A DNA stretch of 7,359 bases from Bacteroidota bacterium. GTDB taxonomy: Bacteria; Bacteroidota; Bacteroidia; Bacteroidales; Prolixibacteraceae. Below are positions 1 to 6,920 of this stretch, piece after piece (within the stretch, counting starts at the first letter, position 1; each line of letters opens with the position of its first letter). A model generated the notes under the pieces. It was not told the origin of the DNA. It searched no databases and was given only the letters and a program-made list of their open reading frames with translations. The stretch lies in the NCBI GenBank assembly GCA_030691295.1, contig JAUYEQ010000107.1, positions 1 through 7,359 of the forward strand. Reading direction: 5' to 3'. The translations under genes were made by a program, and so were the position numbers.

Positions 1-548
1 AAAAGTATTCGCCACAACTTGGCTGGACTTTCCATTCGCACAATTTTATAGGTGCCAAGATGGTACCGGCACTGTTTAAAAGGATGAAATTTCCATTGAA
101 TGAAAAGATGAAATATGTGCAGAAGATTGTTGAACTTCACATGCGTCCAATCGTACTTTCTGAAGAGGTGGTTACTGATTCGGCCATTCGCCGGTTATTG
201 TTCGAAGCAGGCGATGATGTGGATGATTTGATGACTCTTTGCGAAGCAGACATCACTTCTAAAAATCCGGAAAAAGTCAAAAAGTACTACGGAAATTTTC
301 AGCTTGTCCGCCAGAAACTGAAAGACCTTGAAGAACGTGATCATATCCGGAATTTTCAGCCACCGGTTTCAGGAGAAACCATTATGGAAGTTTTCGGACT
401 GGAACCATGCCGCGAAGTGGGTTTAATTAAAGTAGCAATAAAAGATGCAATACTGGACGGTATAATTCCCAACGAACAAGAACCTGCCTACCGGTTTATG
501 CTAGAAAAAGGAAAGGAAATGGGATTAATTCCGGCTAATAATCAATGA
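1..548 (+). CDS. cca: CCA-adding tRNA nucleotidyltransferase, C-terminal part (5' truncated)
   Basis: This is the last 181 codons of a gene that begins left of the window; the first complete codon is at position 3, and the ATG at 60 is internal. The family adds or repairs the 3'-terminal CCA of tRNAs in the cytoplasm. The visible part starts at the end of the HD domain ([12 protein letters not shown], positions 24-59), continues through a helical RNA-binding region containing D-S-A-I-R-R-L-L-F and [10 protein letters not shown], and ends with R-N-F-Q-P-P-V-S-G and a D-G-I-I-P-N-E segment. This block order matches my recollection of the Bacteroidota CCA-adding enzymes with an HD domain. The N-terminal nucleotidyltransferase domain lies outside the window, so CCA-adding cannot be separated from A-adding or CC-adding activity here. 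The TGA stop at 546-548 overlaps the convergent gene by 7 bases. Confidence 0.88.
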   Translation, partial: KYSPQLGWTFHSHNFIGAKMVPALFKRMKFPLNEKMKYVQKIVELHMRPIVLSEEVVTDSAIRRLLFEAGDDVDDLMTLCEADITSKNPEKVKKYYGNFQLVRQKLKDLEERDHIRNFQPPVSGETIMEVFGLEPCREVGLIKVAIKDAILDGIIPNEQEPAYRFMLEKGKEMGLIPANNQ

Positions 549-1576
549 TTTAACAACTGAAACTTTAATAGGACCGGAAGATGATCGGAGAATCCATCCT
601 GATATTTGAATCCAACATAGGTTCTTTTCGGCTTTACGCCACCGTATTTTTTATCAGGCTCTAAAAGAAATGGAGCATCAAAAATTTCGGCTTTTATTGA
701 TTTCATGAAAGAACCACTTTCAAGGAAATAGTCGGAAACGATCAACTGATCGAACACCTGCCATGAATACATGTTCTTAAGGGTTTGCACTGGTCGTGTC
801 ATCCATCCAAAGGAAAGATTAACCATTTCGCCCTTAACTTCAGGATTGTCGCTTTTCACTGCAATTAGAATCCGTGACAAACTTTCATCTTCGGGCGTAT
901 CGTTAAAATCACCCATACAAATTATTTTTGCTTTCGGATAATCCGTTAACAATTCCTGAATGGACTTTTTTAATGTTTTGGCTGCTAAACCTCGCAACCT
1001 CACTGTTTCCATAATTCCACCATACCTCGACGGCCAGTGATTTAAAAAAACATGGATTGTGTCGCCATTATTCAAGATTCCGCTAACCCGCAGAATATCC
1101 CGTGATTTGAATTCAGGATCTAGCGGATCAATTAATGGGATCGCTTTATAATCAAATGGTTTGAATAATTCAGACCTATAAATAAAGGCAACATCGATTC
1201 CACGTTCATCCGGAGAATCTTTGTGAACAATCTTATAATTGAATTTATTGAGCGGGGTTTGTTTTACCAAAACCTCAAGAGCTTGCATACTTTCAACCTC
1301 ACAAAGTCCAACGACAATCGGGGCATTCCATTTTCCGGCAGCCAAAATAACTTTTGCCAGGCGATCAGCTTTGTCATAAAACCTGCTATAATTCCATCTT
1401 CTGTCTCCGTCAGGGGTAAATTCATCATCTTGTGTCAATGAATCATTTTCGCAATCGAAGAAATTTTCGGTATTGTAAAACATGAAGGTAAACTCATCAC
1501 TCAACTTATTTGCCTGAGAATAGCATCTTGAAACAATTGAGAAAAGTATCAGAAGTACTAAAACGATGTGTCTCAT
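542..1576 (-). CDS. Secreted endonuclease/exonuclease/phosphatase (EEP) family protein
   Basis: This 344-residue protein is a metal-dependent phosphoesterase of the EEP superfamily (DNase I/ExoIII/sphingomyelinase fold). Visible motifs, numbered from the chosen start, are Y-N-T-E-N-F-F (34-40, metal/phosphate Asn35), G-L-C-E-V-E (metal ligand Glu93), N-H-W-P-S-R (179-184, His180), G-D-F-N-D-T-P (Asp223, Asn225) and C-terminal S-D-H-L-P-V (Asp331, His332). The catalytic set looks complete. The ATG at 1574-1576 is preferred over an upstream in-frame TTG at 1609 because it puts a clean signal peptide at the N-terminus (M-R-H-I-V-L-V-L-L..., probable cleavage C-Y-S|Q after residue 20). The product should therefore be periplasmic or secreted. 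It lies 49 bases downstream of the beta-helix lipoprotein gene on the same strand and is probably co-transcribed with it. The substrate (nucleic acid, phospholipid or other phosphodiester) cannot be told from sequence. Confidence 0.9.
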   Translation of the reverse strand: MRHIVLVLLILFSIVSRCYSQANKLSDEFTFMFYNTENFFDCENDSLTQDDEFTPDGDRRWNYSRFYDKADRLAKVILAAGKWNAPIVVGLCEVESMQALEVLVKQTPLNKFNYKIVHKDSPDERGIDVAFIYRSELFKPFDYKAIPLIDPLDPEFKSRDILRVSGILNNGDTIHVFLNHWPSRYGGIMETVRLRGLAAKTLKKSIQELLTDYPKAKIICMGDFNDTPEDESLSRILIAVKSDNPEVKGEMVNLSFGWMTRPVQTLKNMYSWQVFDQLIVSDYFLESGSFMKSIKAEIFDAPFLLEPDKKYGGVKPKRTYVGFKYQDGFSDHLPVLLKFQLLNH

Positions 1577-1625
1577 ATTAACTGGAAAAGCATGAAACCG
1601 AGTGGGCAATAAAATTCAGGAATAA

Positions 1626-3062
1626 TTATTTTGCTTTTTTCTCCTGACGTTCCAAAGCACCAAGATCCGGACCTTTATCAAGAAGCCGGTCGCGACCTTT
1701 CAAATCAGTAGGAACCAGCCGGCCAATACTCAGTTTTCCGGCATCTTTGGCCGGACTTAAGGTGTCGAGCTCAAAATTATATTTCTTGTAAGGATCGACA
1801 AACTTAGGATCCAAGCCTTTCAGGATGTTGACAAAATGATCGGTATTTGATGTTTTGAAAGTATCGGCGACCTGAATGAGACATTTATCAAACTTGTAAT
1901 TGAACAATGCGTCAGCCCTCTTTCCGAGCAGAAGTTCGTTTCCATCAATGACGTTTCCGGCTATGATACAGTTTCCAAAATTTGCTTTCGAAAGATCACC
2001 AACATAAGTAGGCTTGTCTTTACTTATATTCAGGTAATTTTGGATTAGCAATGAAGGAGTTGATCGTGCTTTGAATCCATAGCCACCCCAATAATTGGCG
2101 ATAGTTGAATGATTAAATTCATAACTGCCCCCAACCAGTAAAGCAACAGCATAAAATCCACAATTGGTAATTAAACTGTTTTCAGCGATTATCTCCGACT
2201 TCATTGCAAAAATTCCGGCATAAGCCATGTTCTGAATTTTCGCATTGGTGAGTTTCACCGATGCATAACCTTCGTTTTCAATATTACCGACTTGCAAGCC
2301 GATGTTGGCATTTTTAATTTCAACGTTCGTGAATTCGTTGTTCAAACTTCCCGAATACAACAAAATACCATTCCACTGATCAGGTACATTTGAATAAACA
2401 TCCTCGAGCCTGTCACCATGAAAAACAATCGGGTTTTCAACAGTTCCTTTGGCCAACACCTTGCCTTTTACATACAAACCTGACTCTTTGTGAAAATAAA
2501 TTTTTGTACCCGGCTCAATGGTAAGTGTAGCATTACTGTCGACAAAAGCATAATTATAAACCAGATAAGGTTTTTCGTTCGTCCACGTGGTATTCTTCAA
2601 TCGCTGTTGTCTGATTAGAACAAAATCTTGTCCCCAGGCAACCAGATCAACATCCTGTTTGTTCGAATTCGTTAAAAAAACAATAGAGTCCTTTACAACC
2701 AAAGGAAGATTTTGACCACTTGGATCAATCGTTACTTCAACAAAAATGTATAAACTATCGAATGGAGCAATTTCAAGATCATTTACTTCATTGGCAGAAA
2801 CACCATTAATATTTAACCTGAAGTTGGACATTTCGCCCTTGGCAAGCTTAACCGATGAGATTAAAACTTTTTGGTCGTAAGGATTGTATATTTTCAAATG
2901 CTGGGTAGTTGAACCGATGGTCGTAAAAACAGTATCAAACATCACTGTATCAACCGAAAAACCAAGCTTCACATCCGAGGATGAAAGATACTTCTCGTCT
3001 TCGCACGAAATTAAATAGCCGAAGGTGAGTATCAGTAACAATATGTAGCCAAGTTTCTTCAA
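1626..3062 (-). CDS. Right-handed beta-helix lipoprotein with TTG start
   Basis: This is a 478-residue predicted lipoprotein. The N-terminus M-K-K-L-G-Y-I-L-L-L-I-L-T-F-G-Y-L-I-S-C is a type II signal peptide with lipobox L-I-S-C (Cys20). The acidic E-D-E after the Cys resembles surface-export signals of Bacteroidota lipoproteins, so it may sit on the outer face of the outer membrane. Residues about 30-145 look like an Ig-like beta-sandwich. Residues about 160-400 form a parallel beta-helix with T-I-E-P-G-T-K-I-Y-F and repeated short strands with N/G turns. The end (D-P-K-F-V-D ... S-P-A-K-D-A-G ... D-L-K-G-R-D-R ... P-D-L-G-A-L-E) is the C-terminal signature often seen on such helices. The start codon is TTG (3060-3062): an in-frame stop lies only nine bases upstream, and the next in-frame ATG (codon 41) would remove the signal peptide. 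No catalytic residues are recognisable, so carbohydrate or surface binding is only a guess. Confidence 0.82.
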   Translation of the reverse strand: MKKLGYILLLILTFGYLISCEDEKYLSSSDVKLGFSVDTVMFDTVFTTIGSTTQHLKIYNPYDQKVLISSVKLAKGEMSNFRLNINGVSANEVNDLEIAPFDSLYIFVEVTIDPSGQNLPLVVKDSIVFLTNSNKQDVDLVAWGQDFVLIRQQRLKNTTWTNEKPYLVYNYAFVDSNATLTIEPGTKIYFHKESGLYVKGKVLAKGTVENPIVFHGDRLEDVYSNVPDQWNGILLYSGSLNNEFTNVEIKNANIGLQVGNIENEGYASVKLTNAKIQNMAYAGIFAMKSEIIAENSLITNCGFYAVALLVGGSYEFNHSTIANYWGGYGFKARSTPSLLIQNYLNISKDKPTYVGDLSKANFGNCIIAGNVIDGNELLLGKRADALFNYKFDKCLIQVADTFKTSNTDHFVNILKGLDPKFVDPYKKYNFELDTLSPAKDAGKLSIGRLVPTDLKGRDRLLDKGPDLGALERQEKKAK

Positions 3063-3390
3063 GGAATTTTTTTATAACCAACGAAAAACAGACGTAGTTT
3101 GGTATCAAAAGTAACAAATGATTTTCACATATTTTAACATTCGGGGCAATAAGTTCCAAAAACGCAGCTTTTTAGAGCATTTTAAACTGTAATTTGTGCT
3201 GAATTGTAAATTTTTGTGATCCAAAATGCTTTATTAATGCGAATTGCAGCTGATTTTTTAATAGAGATGGAGTGTATTAATTTATCAACAAATCTGTATA
3301 TAGAATTGATTGGTTTTTTATTCAAATCGCTTCCCGAAAAATATCGGAATTCACATTGTTTTTTACCTTTACCAATTGAACAGATACGCG
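3063..3390. other. Divergent intergenic region (328 bases)
   Basis: This AT-rich stretch lies between the start codons of the minus-strand lipoprotein gene and the plus-strand fusion gene, so it should hold promoters for both. The minus-strand -7 element at 3106-3113 is the only convincing one. On the plus strand, TACCTTTA (3364-3371) and TAGAATTG (3301-3308) each match TAnnTTTG at 7 of 8 positions but lack a correctly spaced TTG -33 box, so neither is called. Open frames exist here: a TTG-started extension of the fusion gene from 3310 and an 89-codon frame from 3216. Neither resembles a real protein. No strong hairpin, terminator or riboswitch-like structure was seen by eye. Confidence 0.6.
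3106..3113 (-). promoter_or_regulatory. Bacteroidota -7 promoter element upstream of the lipoprotein gene
   Basis: Read on the minus strand, TACTTTTG is an exact match to the Bacteroidota primary sigma-factor -7 consensus TAnnTTTG. It would place transcription start near 3100 and give a leader of about 38 bases before the TTG start at 3062. No good TTG is found 18-21 bases further upstream, only a weak TGTT around 3136-3139, so the -33 half is poor. It would drive the two-gene minus-strand unit. Confidence 0.45.
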
Positions 3391-6333
3391 ATGAAGAGAT
3401 ATATTACAATATTGAGTATCCTGATTTTATTTTCAGGATATTGCTCCGCCCAACAAAATCCACCATTCCAGAAAATGTCGAATGATCGATGGGTCGATTC
3501 GATCATGAACAATCTGAGCCTCGATCAGAAGATTGGTCAATTGTTCATGATTCAGGCTTATTCGAATATGAAAAATCAAAAAACCGATGAGCTTATAAAA
3601 TTAATCGATCAGTATCAGATTGGCGGAATTATTTTCATGCAGGGTGGCCCGGTCAATCAGGCAAATATCAGCAACAAGCTTCAAAAAGCTTCAAAAATAC
3701 CATTGCTTGTTGCCATTGATGCCGAAACAGGACTTGGTTTCAGATTGGATTCGACACTGAACTATCCCGCTCAAATGGCATTGGGAGCCATTTCAAATGA
3801 CTCACTGATTTACCGGATGGGATTTGAAATTGGACAGCAATGCCGTATGCTGGGCGTTCACATGAACATGGCGCCTGTTTGCGACGTCAATATCAATCCG
3901 GCCAATCCGATCATCAATCACAGGTCGTTTGGAGAAGACAAGTTACAGGTTGCACGCAAGTCGTGGTTATATGCAAGTGGAATGCAGGACGCCGGAGTAT
4001 TGGCAACTGCCAAGCATTTTCCGGGACATGGAGATACACAAACCGATTCACATCACGACCTTCCGGTAATTAAACAAACAAAAATACAGCTCGATTCGCT
4101 CGAATTATTCCCATTCGCATACCTTATCAATAAAGGAATTGGTGCAGTAATGACCGGACATTTACATGTTCCGGCGCTCGACGCGAATGCCAGGGTTCCG
4201 GCCACATTGTCATCAAAAATAATCAACATAAAACTGAAAAAAGATTTGGGGTTCAAGGGTTTGGTGATAACCGATGCAATGAATATGAAAGGTGTGAGCA
4301 ACCTTTACTCTTCAGGTGAATCGTCGGTAAAAGCCCTGAAAGCCGGAAACGATATGCTCGAAATTGTGCCCCGGCTGGACAAAGCCATTGATGCAGTAAA
4401 ATTGGCGGTTGCGAAAGGAGAATTATCGGTTGAAGAAATCGACGAAAAATGCAGAAAAATTTTAACCGTCAAAAAATGGCTTGGACTCGACAATCAAAAA
4501 TTGGTTGATACAAAAAATCTACACGCTAAATTAAACAACAACCAGTACTTGCTTACCAAACGGCTGCTTCAGGAACAATCGATGACTGTATTACTGAACA
4601 AGCAAAATATCATCCCGTTACAGCAAATTGATACACTAAAAATAGCCAGTCTGTCAATCGGATCTGATCAGCTTGTTCCGTTTCAGAATATGCTCGAAAA
4701 TTACACCCAAATTGATCATTTCAACATCGGGAAAATTCCGATGGAACAAGAAATTAACAGTTTACTTACCCAGTTGATACCTTATAACCTGATAATTGTC
4801 GGAATTCATGGAATGGGCTTGTATCCGAACAGACGATTTGGAATCTCCGATCAGCAAATCAGTTTGATTGAAAGACTCAAAGACAGAAATACGGTCATCT
4901 GTTTTTTTGGAAATCCTTATTCAATGCAGTTTTTTCCGGCGATAAAGAATACAAAGAGTTTAATCGTTGCCTATCAGGACGACAATGATGCGCAGGAAAT
5001 GGCAGCCCAACTTATTTTTGGTGCAACAAATGCCCGCGGTAAATTGCCGGTATCAGTAAATAACATGTTTCCGATTAACTCCGGAATCATCACTGAATCA
5101 ATTCAGCGACTAAAATACACGCTTCCTGAAGAAGTGAAAATCAATTCGCGATACCTTCAATATTTGATTGATTCAATTGCAAAAAGAGGAATTGCTGGGA
5201 AAGCCTACCCGGGTTGTCAGGTGTTGATTGCCAAAGAAGGAAAAGTAATACTACAATCCAGCTATGGATATTTCACCTACGAAAATGAGCAGGCGGTGCA
5301 AAAGCATCATCTTTACGATTTGGCTTCAGTCACAAAAATAACGGCACCACTTCCGGCGATAATGAAGTTATTCGATGAAAAAAAGATCAATCTTGACGCA
5401 CCATTTTCCAACTATTTTGCTGAATTCAAGAATACAAACAAGGCAGAAATGACTGTCAGGGATATTCTGACTCATCAGGCAAGGTTGCAGGGTGGACTTC
5501 CTTTCTGGCTCGAACCGGGAAAGCGGGGCTTTTTGCGGGAGGATGTTTTTAAAAATCATCCGGAAGAACAATATCAGGTCCGAATTTCACAGGACATGTA
5601 TGTGAAAAATGATTTCAAAAATCAAATAATCAACGATATTATCAAATCGCCTTTACTTGCAAAAAAGGAATATGTCTATTCTGATTTGGGATTCAGCCTC
5701 TTACCTTACATGATTGAAAGACTGAGCGAAGAATCATTTCAGGATTATTTAACCAATGAATTTTATAAACCTTTGGGCGCTACATCAACCGGATTCAAGC
5801 CTTATGAAAGATTCCCGATTGACCAAATCGTACCAACTGAAAACGACCAGACTTTCAGAAAGGAACTTTCGCAGGGATTTGTACACGACGAATTGGCAGC
5901 GCTGATGGGTGGTGTATCAGGAAATGCAGGGCTGTTCAGCAAAGCCAACGATCTGGCAAAGGTGATGCAAATGTATCTTCAGTCGGGATATTACGGCGGA
6001 AAACAATATATTTTGCCAGCCACCATCAGTGAATTTACCAAGGTGCAGTTTTCACCAAGCAGCAACCGCAGGGCGTTGGGGTTCGACAAACCAAATCCGG
6101 GAATCAAGGGCATAAAGAACAAATTCCCGGCAGCCGATGCAAGTCCCGAAAGTTACGGGCATACTGGTTTTACAGGCATTTTTACCTGGGTCGATCCGCA
6201 GAACCAACTCGTATTTATTTTTCTCTCGAACCGGGTGTATCCCACAAGAAGAAATTCCGCCATTTATGACCTCAACATACGAACTTCAATGCATCAGGCA
6301 GTCTATGAAGCCATCAAAAAAGGACTCAATTAA
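3391..6333 (+). CDS. Exported NagZ-like GH3 beta-N-acetylglucosaminidase fused to a beta-lactamase-fold serine hydrolase
   Basis: This 980-residue protein joins two enzymes. After a signal peptide (M-K-R-Y-I-T-I-L-S-I-L-I-L..., cleavage C-S-A|Q after residue 20), residues about 30-365 form a GH3 barrel of NagZ type. It shows I-D-A-E-T-G (Asp110, Glu112), H-R-S-F (177-180), K-H-F-P-G-H-G-D-T (208-216), D-S-H with the Asp219/His221 acid-base pair typical of NagZ, and nucleophile Asp295 in V-I-T-D-A-M. Residues about 390-555 are the second GH3 domain. Residues about 582-975 are a class C beta-lactamase/esterase fold with S-V-T-K (Ser646, Lys649), Y-S-D (763-765) and H-T-G (924-926). Both active sites look intact. 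NagZ removes GlcNAc from muropeptides, and in B. subtilis the beta-lactamase-fold AmiE then cleaves MurNAc from the peptide. By analogy this fusion would do both in the periplasm; this is inference, and an esterase role for the second half is possible. The ATG at 3391 is preferred over a TTG at 3310 because it begins the signal peptide. Confidence 0.93.
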   Translation: MKRYITILSILILFSGYCSAQQNPPFQKMSNDRWVDSIMNNLSLDQKIGQLFMIQAYSNMKNQKTDELIKLIDQYQIGGIIFMQGGPVNQANISNKLQKASKIPLLVAIDAETGLGFRLDSTLNYPAQMALGAISNDSLIYRMGFEIGQQCRMLGVHMNMAPVCDVNINPANPIINHRSFGEDKLQVARKSWLYASGMQDAGVLATAKHFPGHGDTQTDSHHDLPVIKQTKIQLDSLELFPFAYLINKGIGAVMTGHLHVPALDANARVPATLSSKIINIKLKKDLGFKGLVITDAMNMKGVSNLYSSGESSVKALKAGNDMLEIVPRLDKAIDAVKLAVAKGELSVEEIDEKCRKILTVKKWLGLDNQKLVDTKNLHAKLNNNQYLLTKRLLQEQSMTVLLNKQNIIPLQQIDTLKIASLSIGSDQLVPFQNMLENYTQIDHFNIGKIPMEQEINSLLTQLIPYNLIIVGIHGMGLYPNRRFGISDQQISLIERLKDRNTVICFFGNPYSMQFFPAIKNTKSLIVAYQDDNDAQEMAAQLIFGATNARGKLPVSVNNMFPINSGIITESIQRLKYTLPEEVKINSRYLQYLIDSIAKRGIAGKAYPGCQVLIAKEGKVILQSSYGYFTYENEQAVQKHHLYDLASVTKITAPLPAIMKLFDEKKINLDAPFSNYFAEFKNTNKAEMTVRDILTHQARLQGGLPFWLEPGKRGFLREDVFKNHPEEQYQVRISQDMYVKNDFKNQIINDIIKSPLLAKKEYVYSDLGFSLLPYMIERLSEESFQDYLTNEFYKPLGATSTGFKPYERFPIDQIVPTENDQTFRKELSQGFVHDELAALMGGVSGNAGLFSKANDLAKVMQMYLQSGYYGGKQYILPATISEFTKVQFSPSSNRRALGFDKPNPGIKGIKNKFPAADASPESYGHTGFTGIFTWVDPQNQLVFIFLSNRVYPTRRNSAIYDLNIRTSMHQAVYEAIKKGLN

Positions 6334-6576
6334 TTATTAAAAATTGTTAAATATTTTATCCCATCTTAACTGTTTTGTAAATCTTTTTTATTCGAAATAC
6401 TTATATAACAGTGACAAATGACTTATTTCTAAATTGTTTAATAGCCATACTTCTTTTAGGATTAAGAATCAATTACAAAAACATGAGCATACCCTCATTG
6501 TTATTTATTTATTAATTCTAACTTTAAGCGTTATTTAAACCGAATAGATAGTGTAAAACCATAAAAACTAATTGTC
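6334..6576. other. AT-rich intergenic gap of 243 bases
   Basis: No coding frame is supported on either strand. After the fusion gene there is no strong terminator: the best candidate is a 5-bp stem (6346-6350 with 6366-6370) around a 15-base loop followed by mixed T-rich DNA, which is weak. A 5-bp hairpin, ATGAG/CTCAT (6483-6487 with 6494-6498), abuts the predicted -33 element of the next gene and could be an operator or chance. The right part holds the candidate promoter at 6498-6526 and a leader of about 45 bases. Confidence 0.55.
6498..6526 (+). promoter_or_regulatory. Candidate promoter for the small HTH gene
   Basis: A TTG (6498-6500) followed after 18 bases by TAACTTTA (6519-6526) matches the Bacteroidota promoter form TTG-N17 to 23-TAnnTTTG, except for the final A in place of G. 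The predicted start of transcription near 6531 gives a leader of about 45 bases before the ATG at 6577. The call rests on consensus and spacing only. Confidence 0.4.
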
Positions 6577-6831
6577 ATGGAGAGAAAAATCACGTTTAAT
6601 GAGTTGCGTCACATCAAAGACAGCTTACCTGCCGGTTCGATCCACAAAATTGCGCAAGAGTTTAATATCGAGGTCGAAACGGTCAGAAATTATTTTGGAG
6701 GCGCAAACTATGACAGAGGAAAATCTGTAGGATTACATATTGAACCAGGACCGGACGGAGGCGTCGTATTACTTGATGATACCGCAATACTTGAAAGAGC
6801 ACAACAACTAATTTCATCACATTCAAACTAA
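6577..6831 (+). CDS. Small helix-turn-helix DNA-binding protein (84 aa)
   Basis: This is a complete 84-codon gene ending in TAA. Residues about 19-41 (A-G-S-I-H-K-I-A-Q-E-F-N-I-E-V-E-T-V-R-N-Y-F-G) read as a helix-turn-helix: a first helix around H-K-I-A-Q-E-F, a turn at N-I, and a recognition helix around E-T-V-R-N-Y-F. The second half carries a distinctive strand segment H-I-E-P-G-P-D-G-G-V-V-L-L-D-D-T (54-69), followed by a C-terminal helix. I recall close relatives of this 80-90 residue form across Bacteroidales genomes, annotated only as DNA-binding or hypothetical proteins, but I cannot confirm that here. No signal peptide or membrane segment is present, so it is cytoplasmic. It has its own candidate promoter and a strong terminator, making it probably monocistronic. 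A transcriptional or nucleoid-associated role is plausible; its targets are unknown. Confidence 0.85.
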   Translation: MERKITFNELRHIKDSLPAGSIHKIAQEFNIEVETVRNYFGGANYDRGKSVGLHIEPGPDGGVVLLDDTAILERAQQLISSHSN

Positions 6832-6862
6832 AAGCAAATTATTATTATTACTATTTCGATAG

Positions 6863-6894
6863 ACTGCCCTATCTTTGTAGGGCAGTTTTTTTTT
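6863..6894 (+). terminator. Intrinsic terminator after the HTH gene
   Basis: A perfect 9-bp stem, ACTGCCCTA (6863-6871) with TAGGGCAGT (6878-6886), encloses the 6-base loop TCTTTG. It runs straight into a tract of nine T residues (6886-6894). It begins 31 bases after the TAA of the HTH gene. There is no A-tract on the left side, so it is expected to act only on + strand transcription. Confidence 0.93.
6870..6877 (+). promoter_or_regulatory. TAnnTTTG -7 element inside the terminator loop
   Basis: TATCTTTG, an exact match to the Bacteroidota -7 consensus, spans the last two stem bases and the loop of the terminator. It would start transcription near 6883 and give the DUF1080 gene a leader of about 38 bases before its ATG at 6921. 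No TTG is found 18-21 bases upstream, where the DNA is a run of ATT repeats, so the -33 half is missing or weak. It is the only good -7 match between the two genes. Confidence 0.4.
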
Positions 6895-6920
6895 GTCATT
6901 TACCACCAAACCCAATTATC

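Noticed and set aside
1577..1609. TTG-started 11-residue extension of the EEP protein
   Set aside because: It adds charged and polar residues ahead of a clean signal peptide; the ATG at 1574-1576 fits better.
3310..3390. N-terminal extension of the fusion gene from a TTG start
   Set aside because: The 27 extra residues would bury the signal peptide that begins precisely at the ATG at 3391, and they resemble no protein segment.
3216..3485. 89-codon open frame overlapping the start of the fusion gene
   Set aside because: It runs out of phase into the signal peptide region of a certain gene and shows no recognisable domain; it is judged a chance frame.
3676..3695. Tandem 10-base repeat (AAGCTTCAAA twice) within the fusion gene
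   Set aside because: It encodes a plausible GH3 helix (L-Q-K-A-S-K) with the frame intact and an ordinary family alignment around it; probably chance.
5599..5980. Possibility that the serine-hydrolase half is a true antibiotic-hydrolysing beta-lactamase
   Set aside because: S-V-T-K, Y-S-D and H-T-G fit the wider class C/esterase/AmiE group, and fusion to a NagZ domain points to peptidoglycan fragments rather than beta-lactams.
6346..6370. Possible terminator after the fusion gene (GTTAA/TTAAC stem)
   Set aside because: It has only five AT-rich pairs, a 15-base loop and no clean T-tract directly after the stem.
6838..6850. Run of ATT trinucleotide repeats before the terminator
   Set aside because: It has only about four units in AT-rich noncoding DNA; too short to argue for phase variation.
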